Assembly (NCBI GenBank): GCA_002295635.1
Contig: DBHK01000015.1
Location: 124,001 to 188,000, forward strand
Length of the DNA stretch: 64,000 nt
Source of the DNA: UBA830 sp002295635
GTDB taxonomy: Bacteria > Pseudomonadota > Alphaproteobacteria > MPNO01 > UBA830
Reading direction: 5' to 3'
A model generated the notes under the pieces. The model was not told the DNA's origin. It made no database searches and saw only the letters and a list, made by a program, of their open reading frames with translations. This document shows positions 27,202-36,512 of this stretch, piece after piece. Every line of letters starts with the position of its first letter. The first letter of the stretch is position 1. Position numbers and translations under genes: made by a program.

Positions 27202-29211
27202 TTAAATGTCGACATAGTGAACTTTACCGGCGTTTTGCTGAATAAATTTTAAACGTTGTTCTGGTTTACGGCCCATTAAACGCTCGACGAGATCAGCTGT
27301 AGATCCTAACGCGTTTTCCGTGGATTTTTCTCTACCAGCGGCGTGTTCCTCATCGTCTATTGGAAGTATGATTTTCAACAAAGTTCTGCTATCTGGATTC
27401 ATAGTTGTTTCTTTCAACTGAGCTGGAGGCATCTCGCCAAGCCCTTTAAACCGGCTGATCTCTACTTTCCTCTTATCTGAGAACACGGTTTCAAGTAATT
27501 CTGCCTTATGCGTATCGTCGCGCGCGTAGCTGACCAATGCTCCCTGAGATATCCGGTATAGGGGTGGCATCGCTAGGAAAAGATTTCCATCGGCAACCAT
27601 CTGCGGCATTTGTTGGAAGAAAAAGGTCATTAGAAGAGACGCGATATGTGCTCCGTCGACATCCGCATCCGTCATAATAACGACGCGTTCATAGCGAAGT
27701 TTTGCTGGGTCGTAGTGACCTCCGTATCCGCAGCCGAGCGCTTGGACTAGATCCATGATTTCTTGATTAGCTCGAATCTTTTCCTCCGTGGCGCTAGCGA
27801 CATTTAGGATTTTTCCGCGGAGCGGCAGGATCGCCTGTGTTTTCCGGTCGCGCGCTTGCTTAGCAGAACCTCCAGCTGAATCGCCTTCCACTAAGAAGAT
27901 TTCTGTCCCCAGAGCAGAGCCTGAAGCACAATCAGCCAATTTCCCGGGGAGTCGGACCTTACGGGTCGGTGTTTTGCGCGCAAACTCTCGATCTTTACGT
28001 CGCTGTATTCGTTCCTCCGCACGTTCAAGAATGTGTCCCAGCAGCGCATCGGCATCCTGTGGATTGCCAGTTAAAAAATGTTCGAAGTGATCCTTGATTG
28101 AATTTTCGACGAGTTTCGAAAGACCGGGGGAAGACAGCTTCTCCTTGGTCTGGCCCTGAAACTCGGGATCTGGGATAAACACCGATAGGATACCTGTTGC
28201 ACCGCCAAATACATCGTCGCCTATAATAATGTTGGCTCGTTTGTTGCCCGACATTTCACCGAAAGACCTCAAGCCTCGGGCGAGGGATGCTTTCAGGCCG
28301 TTCTCATGAGTGCCACCCTCCGGCGTCGCAACCGTATTGCAATAGGACACTATGGCGCCGTCTCCCTGTTCGGCCCATGCTAATGCCCATTCAGCGCGCC
28401 CCCTATGCCCGCCAAGTTCCGCTTGGCCGTCAAAGGGGAGATTTGTTACCATTCCACGGCCGTTAAGAGCATTGCTCAGGTAGTCCGACAAGCCCTTGGG
28501 AAAGTGGAGGGTTTCTTTTTCGGGAACTTCTGCGCTCCCTTGGGTTAGCTGTTGTGCGCAGGACCAACGGATCTCGACTCCCTTAAACAAATAAGCTTTT
28601 GCTTTGGCCATATTGTAAAGCTTGGACGGATTTAGATTTGCTGTCTCTCCGAAGATTTCGGGGTCCGGCCGGAAACTGATGGTGGTGCCTCGTTTGTTTA
28701 CTGCATTACCAATATTTTTTAGCTTCTCTTTTGGTTTTCCTCGCTGATAGTTTTGGGCCCAGACTCTCTTGTCACGAGCAATTTCAACCCTGAGTTCGGC
28801 GGAAAGAGCATTGACTACTGACAGGCCTACGCCATGAAGCCCTCCCGAGGTCTTGTAGACATCCCCGTTGAATTTTCCACCTGAGTGAAGGGTTGTTAGT
28901 ACGACCTCTAACGCCGACTTATTCTTATATTTGGGGTGCGGTTCGACCGGGATTCCGCGGCCATTGTCGCGGATAGTTACAAATCCGTTCTCGGACAGAT
29001 TAAGTTCAATCCAGTTCGCGTATCCTGCAACGGCTTCGTCCATAGAATTGTCGAGAATTTCAGCTACCAAGTGGTGCATCGCTCTCTCGTCGGTGCCCCC
29101 GATATACATTCCTGGCCGCTTCCGAACGGGCTCCAGCCCCTCCAAAACCTCAATGTCGTTCGCAGAATAACGTTTTTGCTTTAAATCAGAATTTTCGAAA
29201 AGATCAGACAT
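27202..29211 (-). CDS. parE: DNA topoisomerase IV subunit B (ParE)
   Basis: Type II topoisomerase ATPase subunit, 669 residues. GHKL ATPase motifs are EILDNSMDEAVAGYA, IRDNGRGIPVE and TSGGLHGVGLSVVNALS. The TOPRIM region has LVEGDSAGGSAKQARDR and VIMTDADVDGAHI. The N-terminal IEVLEGLEPVRKRPGMYIGG and the total length fit alphaproteobacterial ParE better than GyrB. It decatenates daughter chromosomes with ParC, which is not in the window. The start MSDLFEN (29211) was preferred over a Met 30 bases upstream because ParE proteins commonly begin this way. Confidence 0.9.
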   Translation of the reverse strand: MSDLFENSDLKQKRYSANDIEVLEGLEPVRKRPGMYIGGTDERAMHHLVAEILDNSMDEAVAGYANWIELNLSENGFVTIRDNGRGIPVEPHPKYKNKSALEVVLTTLHSGGKFNGDVYKTSGGLHGVGLSVVNALSAELRVEIARDKRVWAQNYQRGKPKEKLKNIGNAVNKRGTTISFRPDPEIFGETANLNPSKLYNMAKAKAYLFKGVEIRWSCAQQLTQGSAEVPEKETLHFPKGLSDYLSNALNGRGMVTNLPFDGQAELGGHRGRAEWALAWAEQGDGAIVSYCNTVATPEGGTHENGLKASLARGLRSFGEMSGNKRANIIIGDDVFGGATGILSVFIPDPEFQGQTKEKLSSPGLSKLVENSIKDHFEHFLTGNPQDADALLGHILERAEERIQRRKDREFARKTPTRKVRLPGKLADCASGSALGTEIFLVEGDSAGGSAKQARDRKTQAILPLRGKILNVASATEEKIRANQEIMDLVQALGCGYGGHYDPAKLRYERVVIMTDADVDGAHIASLLMTFFFQQMPQMVADGNLFLAMPPLYRISQGALVSYARDDTHKAELLETVFSDKRKVEISRFKGLGEMPPAQLKETTMNPDSRTLLKIILPIDDEEHAAGREKSTENALGSTADLVERLMGRKPEQRLKFIQQNAGKVHYVDI

Positions 29212-29536
29212 GGCATCCTGTGTGTACGCATATAACTGCATTCATAAAACAAACTTTGAGAGAAGCGGAGCGACAGCATAAAGTATAATCGGAGATTAAT
29301 AGCACTATATGATGTGGAAAGATCGTATAAAGAGGGTAGATCGCGAATCAATCTTCTTATGGGAAGAGGTGGCGGGTAGGAAAGACGGCGCCAGATTTTT
29401 CCGGAATTTCGGCTCCCGGGCTACGATGTCTAATCTGTTTAGATAGCTGAGTGATATTCCAACTACCCGTTGATCCGCGATATTACGGCTGGCTATTGTT
29501 GGTGGAGACAAACGACAAGATTTGTCTTGGTTTAAG
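29212..29536. other. Intergenic region between parE and glnA terminator
   Basis: Roughly 325 bases with no convincing gene. A 68-codon minus-strand frame at 29305-29511 lacks a ribosome site and any domain. The AT-rich part next to parE (29240-29330) probably carries the parE promoter. Confidence 0.5.
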
Positions 29537-29564
29537 ATAAAAAAGAGCTGCCTTCAGGCAGCTC
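29537..29564 (-). terminator. Rho-independent terminator of glnA
   Basis: On the minus strand GAGCTGCC-TGAA-GGCAGCTC (eight-base stem, 29545-29564) is followed by six U (29539-29544), 25 bases after the glnA stop codon. Confidence 0.92.
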
Positions 29565-29588
29565 TCGTCGCGTTGCCGTCGTTGAAAC

Positions 29589-31001
29589 CTATATGCTGTA
29601 GTACATTGAGAATTCGACTGGATGTGGCGTCTGCTCGAAGGTGTAAATCTCCTCCCATTTTAACTCCATATAACCCTCGATAAGGTCGGTCGGGAATACG
29701 TCTCCCTGAGTAAGGAAATCGTGGTCAACTTCAAGTGACTCGATTGCCTCACGAAGACTGTGGCTGACTGTGGGTACTCCGAACAACTCCTCTGGCGGTA
29801 GGTCGTAAAGATTTTTGTCCATCGCATCTCCCGGGTGTACCTTATTCTGGATACCATCGATACCCGCCATAAGCATGGCCGAGAACGCGAAGTAGGGATT
29901 TGCAGTCGGATCCGGGAAACGGACTTCAATGCGCTTTCCGTTTGGTGACGTAGCATAAGGTATACGGCAAGACGCAGACCGATTACGTGCGGAATATGCA
30001 AGGAGCACCGGCGCTTCGTACCCGGGAATTAGGCGCTTATAGCTGTTAGTCGACGCGTTGGTAAACGCGTTGAGAGCTTTGGCATGTTTGATTATGCCCC
30101 CGATATAATAGAGTGCTGTTTCCGAAAGGTCGGCATAGCCAGAACCTGCGAAGGTTGGCTTATCGTTCTTCCAGATTGATTGGTGGACATGCATACCTGA
30201 TCCGTTGTCATTGAGGATCGGTTTCGGCATGAAAGTGGCAGTTTTCCCATAGGAGTGTGCGACGTTGTGGACACAGTATTTATATATCTGCACCCAGTCC
30301 GCCACTTTCAGTAAATGATTGAATTTGATACCGAGCTCGTTCTGGCTAGGGGCGACCTCGTGGTGATGTTTTTCGGTTGTTACGCCCATTTCTTCTATCA
30401 CCGTAAGCATTTCAGCTCTGAGGTCGGTCATTGAATCGACTGGCGGAACGGGGAAGTAACCGCCTTTCGGACCTGGCCGATGACCAATATTTCCTCCTTC
30501 GAGTACGGAGCCGGCGTTGTAATCACCTTCTTCCTCATTTAGTGCGTAGAACGTCTGATTCTGAGAGACGTCAAAACGAACGTCATCAAATACGAAGAAT
30601 TCGAGTTCCGGTCCAAATACCGCGGTGTCACCGATGCCGGTCTGAGCGAGGTAGTTCTGAGCCCTTTTAGCTGTCGAACGCGGATCGCGGCTGTAAGGCT
30701 GTGCGGTGCTGGGCTCCAGCACGTCGCAAAATAGGATTAGTTGTTCTTGTGCGGCGAATGGGTCCATGACTGCGGTCGAGCAATCGGGACTAAGGGTCAT
30801 ATCGGACTCGTTGATATCCTTCCAGCCTGCGATTGACGATCCATCAAACATGATACCGTCAGTGAGCATCTCTTCGTCGACTGTACCGACGGATTGAGCC
30901 GTGTGTTGCCACTTACCGCGCGGATCAGTGAACCGAAAATCCACATATTTTACGTTGTTGTCTTCAATCATTTTGAAGACGTTTTTCATGTCGTCCGCCA
31001 T
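29589..31001 (-). CDS. glnA: Glutamine synthetase type I
   Basis: Ammonia-assimilating enzyme of 470 residues, dodecameric GSI-beta type. Signatures are FDGSSIAGWKDINESDM near residue 50, the metal site ELEFFVFDD, GHRPGPKGGYFPVPPVD, KHHHEVAPSQNELG, NGSGMHVHQSIWKN and the Mg/Glu flap. The adenylylation tyrosine lies in KNLYDLPPEE near residue 398, so GlnE control is expected. It follows glnB by 108 bases on the same strand, the classic alphaproteobacterial glnBA operon under nitrogen control. Confidence 0.98.
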   Translation of the reverse strand: MADDMKNVFKMIEDNNVKYVDFRFTDPRGKWQHTAQSVGTVDEEMLTDGIMFDGSSIAGWKDINESDMTLSPDCSTAVMDPFAAQEQLILFCDVLEPSTAQPYSRDPRSTAKRAQNYLAQTGIGDTAVFGPELEFFVFDDVRFDVSQNQTFYALNEEEGDYNAGSVLEGGNIGHRPGPKGGYFPVPPVDSMTDLRAEMLTVIEEMGVTTEKHHHEVAPSQNELGIKFNHLLKVADWVQIYKYCVHNVAHSYGKTATFMPKPILNDNGSGMHVHQSIWKNDKPTFAGSGYADLSETALYYIGGIIKHAKALNAFTNASTNSYKRLIPGYEAPVLLAYSARNRSASCRIPYATSPNGKRIEVRFPDPTANPYFAFSAMLMAGIDGIQNKVHPGDAMDKNLYDLPPEELFGVPTVSHSLREAIESLEVDHDFLTQGDVFPTDLIEGYMELKWEEIYTFEQTPHPVEFSMYYSI

Positions 31002-31109
31002 AGCTTTATTCCTTTCTGTGACGTGCTGTTCATCGAACCGAATCCCGCCGATCTTTACGAATAATCGCTTCGGTCAATTGACTATTTGCGAAGTAGGTTT
31101 TGTAAGGGA

Positions 31110-31448
31110 TCAGATAGCTTCTGCACCCTTTTCTCCCGTCCGGATACGAAGTATTTCTTCGACGTTCAAAACGAATATCTTGCCATCGCCGATACGGCCG
31201 GTATGAGCGGCTTGTTGGATCGCTTCTACCGCGTTTTCGACCAAAGTGTCTTCGATAACGACCTCTATTTTGACCTTTGGTAGAAAGTCCACTACATATT
31301 CTGCTCCCCGATATAGCTCGGTGTGGCCTTTCTGACGACCGAAACCTTTTGCTTCGGTAACTGTAAGCCCCTTAACCCCGACATCGTGCAATGCTTCCTT
31401 GACCTCATCAAGCTTGAAAGGTTTTATGATTGCCTCGATTTTTTTCAT
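31110..31448 (-). CDS. glnB: Nitrogen regulatory protein P-II (GlnB)
   Basis: PII signal protein of 112 residues. The T-loop contains the uridylylation tyrosine Y51 in KGHTELYRGAEYVVDF. The B-loop AAHTGRIGDGKIFV binds ATP and 2-oxoglutarate. The N-terminus MKKIEAIIKPFKLDEVKEAL is canonical. It senses nitrogen and energy state and controls GlnE, NtrB and others. It is the first gene of glnBA and lies behind a well-matched sigma-54 promoter. Confidence 0.98.
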   Translation of the reverse strand: MKKIEAIIKPFKLDEVKEALHDVGVKGLTVTEAKGFGRQKGHTELYRGAEYVVDFLPKVKIEVVIEDTLVENAVEAIQQAAHTGRIGDGKIFVLNVEEILRIRTGEKGAEAI

Positions 31449-31857
31449 GACTCTAGCGCATCCTTTTTAAAATCTGAGTTCAGCCAACTACCCCACCCAG
31501 ATAGATATTTTATTAGATGCAGGATTCGTGCCAACTCTCGATTGGTTTGTAAAGCGCGGTTAGTTTGAGTTCTAAACTCTTTCAGCACCCTAAGTGCCTT
31601 CTAAATGATCAAAAATCAGCCAATTTGCACAATTCTTGGTCATTATAAACTGAAATCTACCAATTATTTTCTGGGCTAGCGTATCAAACCGTGAAGTAAG
31701 TTAGAAACTTACTCAATCTGCTAGTCGTCGTTGCCTTATCCTTTCCAGTATGACCTCAAACATCTCATCGCTAATAAGCATCAAGCCAACCTCGTCTGGT
31801 GTAAATAGTTCACGATGTGCTACGAGAGAAATTACAATATTTTAGCGGAAGGTGAGT
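31449..31857. other. glnB/aminotransferase intergenic control region
   Basis: About 400 AT-rich bases between divergent glnB (-) and the aminotransferase gene (+). Besides the sigma-54 promoter for glnB, it contains an imperfect NtrC-like dyad GCAC-N7-GGTCA (31627-31642), about 100 bases upstream of that promoter; its half-site spacing is one base off the consensus. No ORF with support was seen. Confidence 0.5.
31519..31536 (-). promoter_or_regulatory. Sigma-54 (RpoN) promoter of glnBA
   Basis: On the minus strand the sequence reads TTGGCACGAATCCTGCAT. GG and GC are ten bases apart, matching the consensus TGGCACG-N4-TTGCW at all but one key base. It lies about 70 bases before the glnB start, as expected for NtrC-activated transcription under nitrogen limitation. 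Confidence 0.82.
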
Positions 31858-33015
31858 GTGAACGTCGGTAACAAGATTCTATCCAGTTTTGGTACGACAA
31901 TTTTTGAGGTCATGTCGCGTCTTTCTCAGAAACATGGAGCCGTCAATCTCGGGCAGGGCTTTCCGGACGGAAACGGTCCAGTTGATGTGGTAGAAGCAGC
32001 GGTTGAGTATCTGCGCAACGGCGTCAACCAGTATCCTTCGATGTTCGGACTTCCCGAATTACGCACGGCCGTGGCAGAACATGCATCGCGGTTTTACGGG
32101 CTTGAAATAGACTGGCAGACGGAGACCTTGGTGACCTCAGGCGGCACAGAGGCGCTATGTGCGACTCTGCTCGGCTTAATAGAGCCGGGTGATGAAGTAA
32201 TTTTAATTGAGCCGCTTTATGACTCCTACTTGCCGATAGTCAAGCGCGCCGGGGGTATCCCAAAGTTAGTAAGCTTGCGTCCGCCAGATTGGGCGTTGCC
32301 GCGTGCTGAGTTAGAGGCTGCTTTCAGCAATGCAACAAAGCTGATTCTGGTGAATACCCCTATGAATCCATGTGCTAAGGTTTTCAGTGACGATGAATTG
32401 AATTTCATTGCGGCACTTTGCCAGAAATATGATGTGTTCGCGGTGTGCGACGAGGTTTATGAGCATCTGGCGTTTGACGGCCTATCTCACGTTCCTATGA
32501 TAACGCTGCCAGGCATGCGGACGCGGACTGTGCGTATCCAGTCTGCCGGCAAAATCTTTTCTCTCACTGGTTGGAAAATTGGTATGATTACGGCCGCGCC
32601 AGATCTTTTAAATCCAATTTCCAAGGCGCATCAGTATCTTACCTTCACCACTCCACCAAACCTGCAGTCGGCAGTCGCTTATGGGTTAAGGAAAGACGAT
32701 GTATATTTCGAAGAACTCAATTCCGACATGCAGGCTCGGCGTGATCATCTCGCCAAGGGCTTGCAAGAAATTGGCTTTGAAGTCGTTCCATGTCAGGGGA
32801 CCTATTTTTTAACGACCGATTTCCGGCCGCTTGGATACAATGAGATGGATACAGAATTCTGCGAGTATCTGACGGTTGAGGCAGGGGTCGCTGCTGTACC
32901 GGTCAGCGCTTTTTATACCTCTGAAAACACTAGTTATTTCGCGCGGTTTTCGTTCTGTAAAAAACCCGAGACAATTGACGAGGCGCTTCGAAGGCTAAAA
33001 AACCATTTTGCGTGA
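31858..33015 (+). CDS. Class I/II pyridoxal-phosphate aminotransferase
   Basis: Fold-type I aminotransferase of 385 residues, similar to methionine/kynurenine-type and YbdL-like enzymes. Motifs: NLGQGFPDGNGP near the N-terminus, TSGGTEALCAT, NTPMNPCAKVFSDDEL, CDEVYEHLAF and the PLP lysine in SAGKIFSLTGWKIG. The GTG at 31858 is preferred, being five bases after GGAAGG; an in-frame GTG at 31852 overlaps that site. Its placement opposite glnBA suggests a nitrogen-related role, but the donor and acceptor are not known. Confidence 0.88.
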   Translation: MNVGNKILSSFGTTIFEVMSRLSQKHGAVNLGQGFPDGNGPVDVVEAAVEYLRNGVNQYPSMFGLPELRTAVAEHASRFYGLEIDWQTETLVTSGGTEALCATLLGLIEPGDEVILIEPLYDSYLPIVKRAGGIPKLVSLRPPDWALPRAELEAAFSNATKLILVNTPMNPCAKVFSDDELNFIAALCQKYDVFAVCDEVYEHLAFDGLSHVPMITLPGMRTRTVRIQSAGKIFSLTGWKIGMITAAPDLLNPISKAHQYLTFTTPPNLQSAVAYGLRKDDVYFEELNSDMQARRDHLAKGLQEIGFEVVPCQGTYFLTTDFRPLGYNEMDTEFCEYLTVEAGVAAVPVSAFYTSENTSYFARFSFCKKPETIDEALRRLKNHFA

Positions 33016-33077
33016 TGGCGCTTGTTGCGGGTTGACGTTCTAGAACGCGGGGGCTAATTACGTCGCCGTTTGAAGTG

Positions 33078-33154
33078 GTGGCTGTAGCTCAGTTGGTTAG
33101 AGCACCTGATTGTGGTTCAGGGGGTCGAGGGTTCAAATCCCTTCAGCCACCCCA
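33078..33154 (+). tRNA. tRNA-His (GTG anticodon)
   Basis: Full cloverleaf of 77 bases with encoded CCA. The acceptor stem GTGGCTG pairs with CAGCCAC. The anticodon loop is ATTGTGGT with anticodon GTG. The T-loop is GGTTCAAAT. Discriminator C73 faces G at 33077 (position -1), the tRNA-His identity pair. Confidence 0.97.
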
Positions 33155-33503
33155 ATTTTTTCAATGACTTAGCTGTTTCTCGTATTTGCCGCTTTGCCAA
33201 TTTGCGAGACTTTCTTCGCGCATTTGTGCCAGCTGATCCATCACTTCCAGTTTTTTCTGCGTGTGGTGTGTGGCATATCGCAGAGTGCTTTTGATGTGAT
33301 TAATCCAACCATCATTAGCTGATCTATTTTGAACGCATCATTGGAAATGATAATAGTGGGAATTAACTCAGATATAATAGCATCAGTGCGAGAAAATCAG
33401 GCCGGTCGAATAGCCCCGGTTCATTTTTTTTGATTAAATGCTATCAATGAGTTTGTTTTCCGGGGAGGGACGGAATCAAAGTAACTAAGTAGGAGTCGAT
33501 CTA
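33155..33503 (+). other. Intergenic region after tRNA-His
   Basis: About 350 bases. A T-run right after the CCA end (AATTTTTTC) may terminate the tRNA transcript. The rest is AT-rich toward the monooxygenase start and shows AGGAG before its ATG, but no clear promoter, repeat or ORF could be supported. Confidence 0.45.
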
Positions 33504-34850
33504 ATGCCTAATCGAGGCCAAATGAATTTGGCTGCTTATTATAATCCCTCCGGACACCATGTTGCCTCGTGGCGACATCCTCAGGCACAAGCCGACGCAC
33601 ACGAGAATTTCCAGCACTATACTGAGATAGCGAAGACCGCCGAACGCGCTAAATTTGATCTATTGTTTCTTGCCGATTCGAACTCCGTTCGCCCAGCGCA
33701 TATCGATGCACTAAGCCGTTCAGTACAATTCATTGCTCATTTCGAGCCCTTAACTCTACTCTCGGCCTTGGCAGCAGTCACAACCCATATTGGCTTAGTC
33801 GGAACAGCGTCATCAAGCTGGAATGAGCCTTATCATATTGCCCGGAAGTTTGCCTCCTTGGATCACATCTCAAGTGGTCGGGCCGGATGGAATGTTGTAA
33901 CGTCTGGGAACGATTCTGACGCTCAAAATTTTAGTGGTGAACGCGCATACGCTCATGCTGATCGCTACGATAGGGCCCATGAGGTGGTCGATATTGTAAA
34001 GGGGCTTTGGGACAGCTGGGATGATGACGCCTTTATCCGTGATAACGACTCCGGACTGTTTTTTAACCCGGAAAAGATGCATGAGCTAAATCATCGGAGT
34101 GAGCGTTATTCGATCCGTGGTCCCTTGAACATTTCTCGACCACCGCAGGGGCACCCTGTAATTATACAAGCGGGTGCCTCGGACGCTGGCAAGGAATTGG
34201 CGGGACGGACGGCCGAAGCTATCTTTAGTCCTCACTTAAACCAGGAGTCTGCCAAAGAATATTATGATGATGTTAAATCCCGGATGATCGGCCATGGTCG
34301 TGAACCGGAACACTGTCGTATCCTCCCGGGTATCAGTATCTACGTAAAACCAACTGAGGCCGAGGCGAGGGAGGACTTTGAATACATTCAGTCTCTGATT
34401 CACCCGATCGTTGCTAGAGAAATATTGGGGACCATGCTTGGCGTTGATTTGTCTGGTTATGACTTGAATAAGCCACTGCCGGCCGATTTGCCCGAACATT
34501 GGGGTGGTAACAAAGGGCACTACGAAGAACTAACGAAAAAGGGACGCACAGAAAATCTGACAATAAGAGAGCTAGGCGCCCATGTAGCAGGTGCGCGCGG
34601 CAAAAATGTTTTTGTCGGCGATCCGGTGCAGGTGGCAGACTACATGGAAGATTGGTTTGTCAATAACGCTTGTGACGGTTTTACCATAATGCCACCTTAT
34701 CTTCCTGGATCCCTTGATGATTTTGTCGCCCTGGTGTTACCGGAACTTCGAAAACGCGGGCGTTTTAGGACAGAATATAAGGGAAAAACTTTACGAGAAA
34801 ACCTGGGTCTTCCGAGACCCAAAAGTCGTTATGATCTAGATTCTCATTAA
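33504..34850 (+). CDS. NtaA/SnaA/DszA-family FMN-dependent monooxygenase
   Basis: Luciferase-superfamily monooxygenase of 448 residues, of the longer NtaA/DszA type. Family segments: ASWRHPQAQADAHENFQHYT, FDLLFLADSN, EPLTLLSALAAVTTHIGLVG, LDHISSGRAGWNVVTSGN, and QAGASDAGKELAGRTAEAIF. Members use reduced flavin from a separate reductase to oxidise chelates, dibenzothiophene sulfone or similar compounds. AGGAG precedes the ATG. No partner reductase or other gene of a known route is adjacent. Confidence 0.9.
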   Translation: MPNRGQMNLAAYYNPSGHHVASWRHPQAQADAHENFQHYTEIAKTAERAKFDLLFLADSNSVRPAHIDALSRSVQFIAHFEPLTLLSALAAVTTHIGLVGTASSSWNEPYHIARKFASLDHISSGRAGWNVVTSGNDSDAQNFSGERAYAHADRYDRAHEVVDIVKGLWDSWDDDAFIRDNDSGLFFNPEKMHELNHRSERYSIRGPLNISRPPQGHPVIIQAGASDAGKELAGRTAEAIFSPHLNQESAKEYYDDVKSRMIGHGREPEHCRILPGISIYVKPTEAEAREDFEYIQSLIHPIVAREILGTMLGVDLSGYDLNKPLPADLPEHWGGNKGHYEELTKKGRTENLTIRELGAHVAGARGKNVFVGDPVQVADYMEDWFVNNACDGFTIMPPYLPGSLDDFVALVLPELRKRGRFRTEYKGKTLRENLGLPRPKSRYDLDSH

Positions 34851-34894
34851 GCACCACTAAGGCCGTTCAATTGAAGGCAGTTGACTATGGCTCC

Positions 34895-36010
34895 TTAAGG
34901 ATCGGGCGGCCCAAAGCCGGGGTGTCCCTCAACCACCTGGTTTGATGGCAGTGTTTTCCGACCACCAAATCTCTCTTTCCACTTCTCAATAACCTCTGGA
35001 TTGAAAACGTTATTCGGGACAGTGCCACTTAGCGCTTCCAAAACCGCCTGGGTCGCCCACTTGTAACCGGGACCAAGCCCGCTTTCGAGGTTTGAGGCGA
35101 CCATGTGGGCGGACATTGAGATTTTGTCGCCGAGATTTCGCAGCGGGGAATCTACGGGTAGGGGTTCGTCGGCAAAAGCATCGATGGCAGCGCCTCCGAT
35201 TACGTCATTCTGAAGCGCATCGGCCAGCGCATTTTCGTCGACATTACCACCCCGAGAAGTGTTAATGAACACCGCGTCCGGCTTCATTCTGGCAAACCGC
35301 TCTGCGTTCATGAACTTATCTGTCGTCTTATTGTGGGTACAGTGGAGAGAGACGATGTCGGAATTTTCTAATAGGTAGTCGAGCTCGACTTTTTCGGCGC
35401 CCTTTTCCTCGAACCTTTGGTGCTCGATGAACGGATCGTGAGCAATGATTCGCATTCCCCAAGGCTGAAATAGTTGAGAGACCCGAGCGCCGATACGTCC
35501 TAGTCCGATAATTCCAAGTATGAGACCCTCATATCCATCGGTTGAGCGGGCGCCCAAATAGCGGCCCATTAAAGAAGGATCACGCCAATTCCCGGCCTTA
35601 ACGTTGGCATCACGTTCGTTTAGTTTCTTTAGCCGGTTTAGGATCATAGCAACGGTTCCTTCGGCCACGCCGTAACAATTCGATTCGGTCGGACCGTGAG
35701 TCACGAGTATCCCAAGCTCGGTCGCAGCGTCGACATCAATGTCGTCTGTGCCGACGGTACACTTGGCGACAATTCGGAGTTCGGGGCTCGCTTCCAATAT
35801 TTTGCGCGTGATCGGGCTTGAACGGATCGAGGTTCCCATCAGCGCCTGAGCATCCTTAGCGATGCCAATCATTTCGCCTTCGTTATTACCCTGCGGCGTA
35901 TGCCAGTTAGCTTCGCCGATGACCAACTCGCAGCCGTAGCTCTCGAGCCGGGGATGATTTTCGCCTGACTCGTCGTTCGGCGCGAAGACGAAAATTTTTG
36001 GATTTGTCAT
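34895..36010 (-). CDS. D-isomer-specific 2-hydroxyacid dehydrogenase
   Basis: NAD-dependent dehydrogenase of 371 residues. The Rossmann motif is LGIIGLGRIGARVSQLF. Catalytic residues are Arg in NTSRGGNVDENA, Glu in DAFADEPLP and His in SMSAHMVAS. It resembles phosphoglycerate dehydrogenase/CtBP-type enzymes, with a roughly 40-residue C-terminal tail (NNVFNPEVIEKWKERFGG). An AGGAGG ribosome site precedes the ATG. It is the first of two 2-hydroxyacid dehydrogenases in the window; the substrate is unknown. Confidence 0.9.
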   Translation of the reverse strand: MTNPKIFVFAPNDESGENHPRLESYGCELVIGEANWHTPQGNNEGEMIGIAKDAQALMGTSIRSSPITRKILEASPELRIVAKCTVGTDDIDVDAATELGILVTHGPTESNCYGVAEGTVAMILNRLKKLNERDANVKAGNWRDPSLMGRYLGARSTDGYEGLILGIIGLGRIGARVSQLFQPWGMRIIAHDPFIEHQRFEEKGAEKVELDYLLENSDIVSLHCTHNKTTDKFMNAERFARMKPDAVFINTSRGGNVDENALADALQNDVIGGAAIDAFADEPLPVDSPLRNLGDKISMSAHMVASNLESGLGPGYKWATQAVLEALSGTVPNNVFNPEVIEKWKERFGGRKTLPSNQVVEGHPGFGPPDP

Positions 36011-36212
36011 TTGATTATCCTCCTAGGTTCGTTGTTATCGTAAGTGTCTACTGAGCGCAATCAACGTGCAACCCGATCGTTTAATTCGGGGGCGATTCGT
36101 AAACAGGTTTGAAAAGGGCGGGTTGGCGTGATCTGTCAGGCCTCGAAAGTAATCGCGAGGAGGTGAGCCATATGGCAGAATATAGTTGTTTGATTACGAG
36201 GGGATTAGTGCT

Positions 36213-36512
36213 GTGAAAAAGAAGCCGACGCCTGCAGTAACGATCGAAAAACGTGGCCTCAATAGAAAAGAGGCGGCCGCCTACATCGGCCTTAGTGAGA
36301 CAAAGTTCGCGGAGTTAGTCCGGAGAGACATGATGCCGCAACCCAAAGCCGTAGGGCGTCGAAGAATATACGACAGGCGCGAAATCGATGAAGCCTTCGA
36401 CAATTTTCCAACGGAAAGCCAGATGGTTTTGGAAGGTTTTCGTAATGATGGAGAAATCGCAGAGCGGTATCCCCACCTAGATGCAGCTCAGCAAAGCCTA
36501 GATTTAGAGTGA
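36213..36512 (+). CDS. AlpA/MerR-like helix-turn-helix protein
   Basis: A 99-residue DNA-binding protein with an excisionase/AlpA-type winged helix: LNRKEAAAYIGLSETKFAEL (residues 16-35) followed by MPQPKAVGRRRIYDRREIDE. The GTG at 36213 is preferred because GAGGGG lies nine bases upstream; the frame also has a TTG 27 bases before. AlpA-like proteins commonly belong to prophages or integrated islands, but no integrase or att repeat was seen here. It lies about 400 bases upstream of proteorhodopsin on the same strand, so a role there is possible but unproven. Confidence 0.72.
   Translation: MKKKPTPAVTIEKRGLNRKEAAAYIGLSETKFAELVRRDMMPQPKAVGRRRIYDRREIDEAFDNFPTESQMVLEGFRNDGEIAERYPHLDAAQQSLDLE

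Noticed and set aside
29305..29511. 68-codon minus-strand ORF between parE and glnA
   Set aside because: No ribosome site or recognisable fold; the composition looks non-coding.
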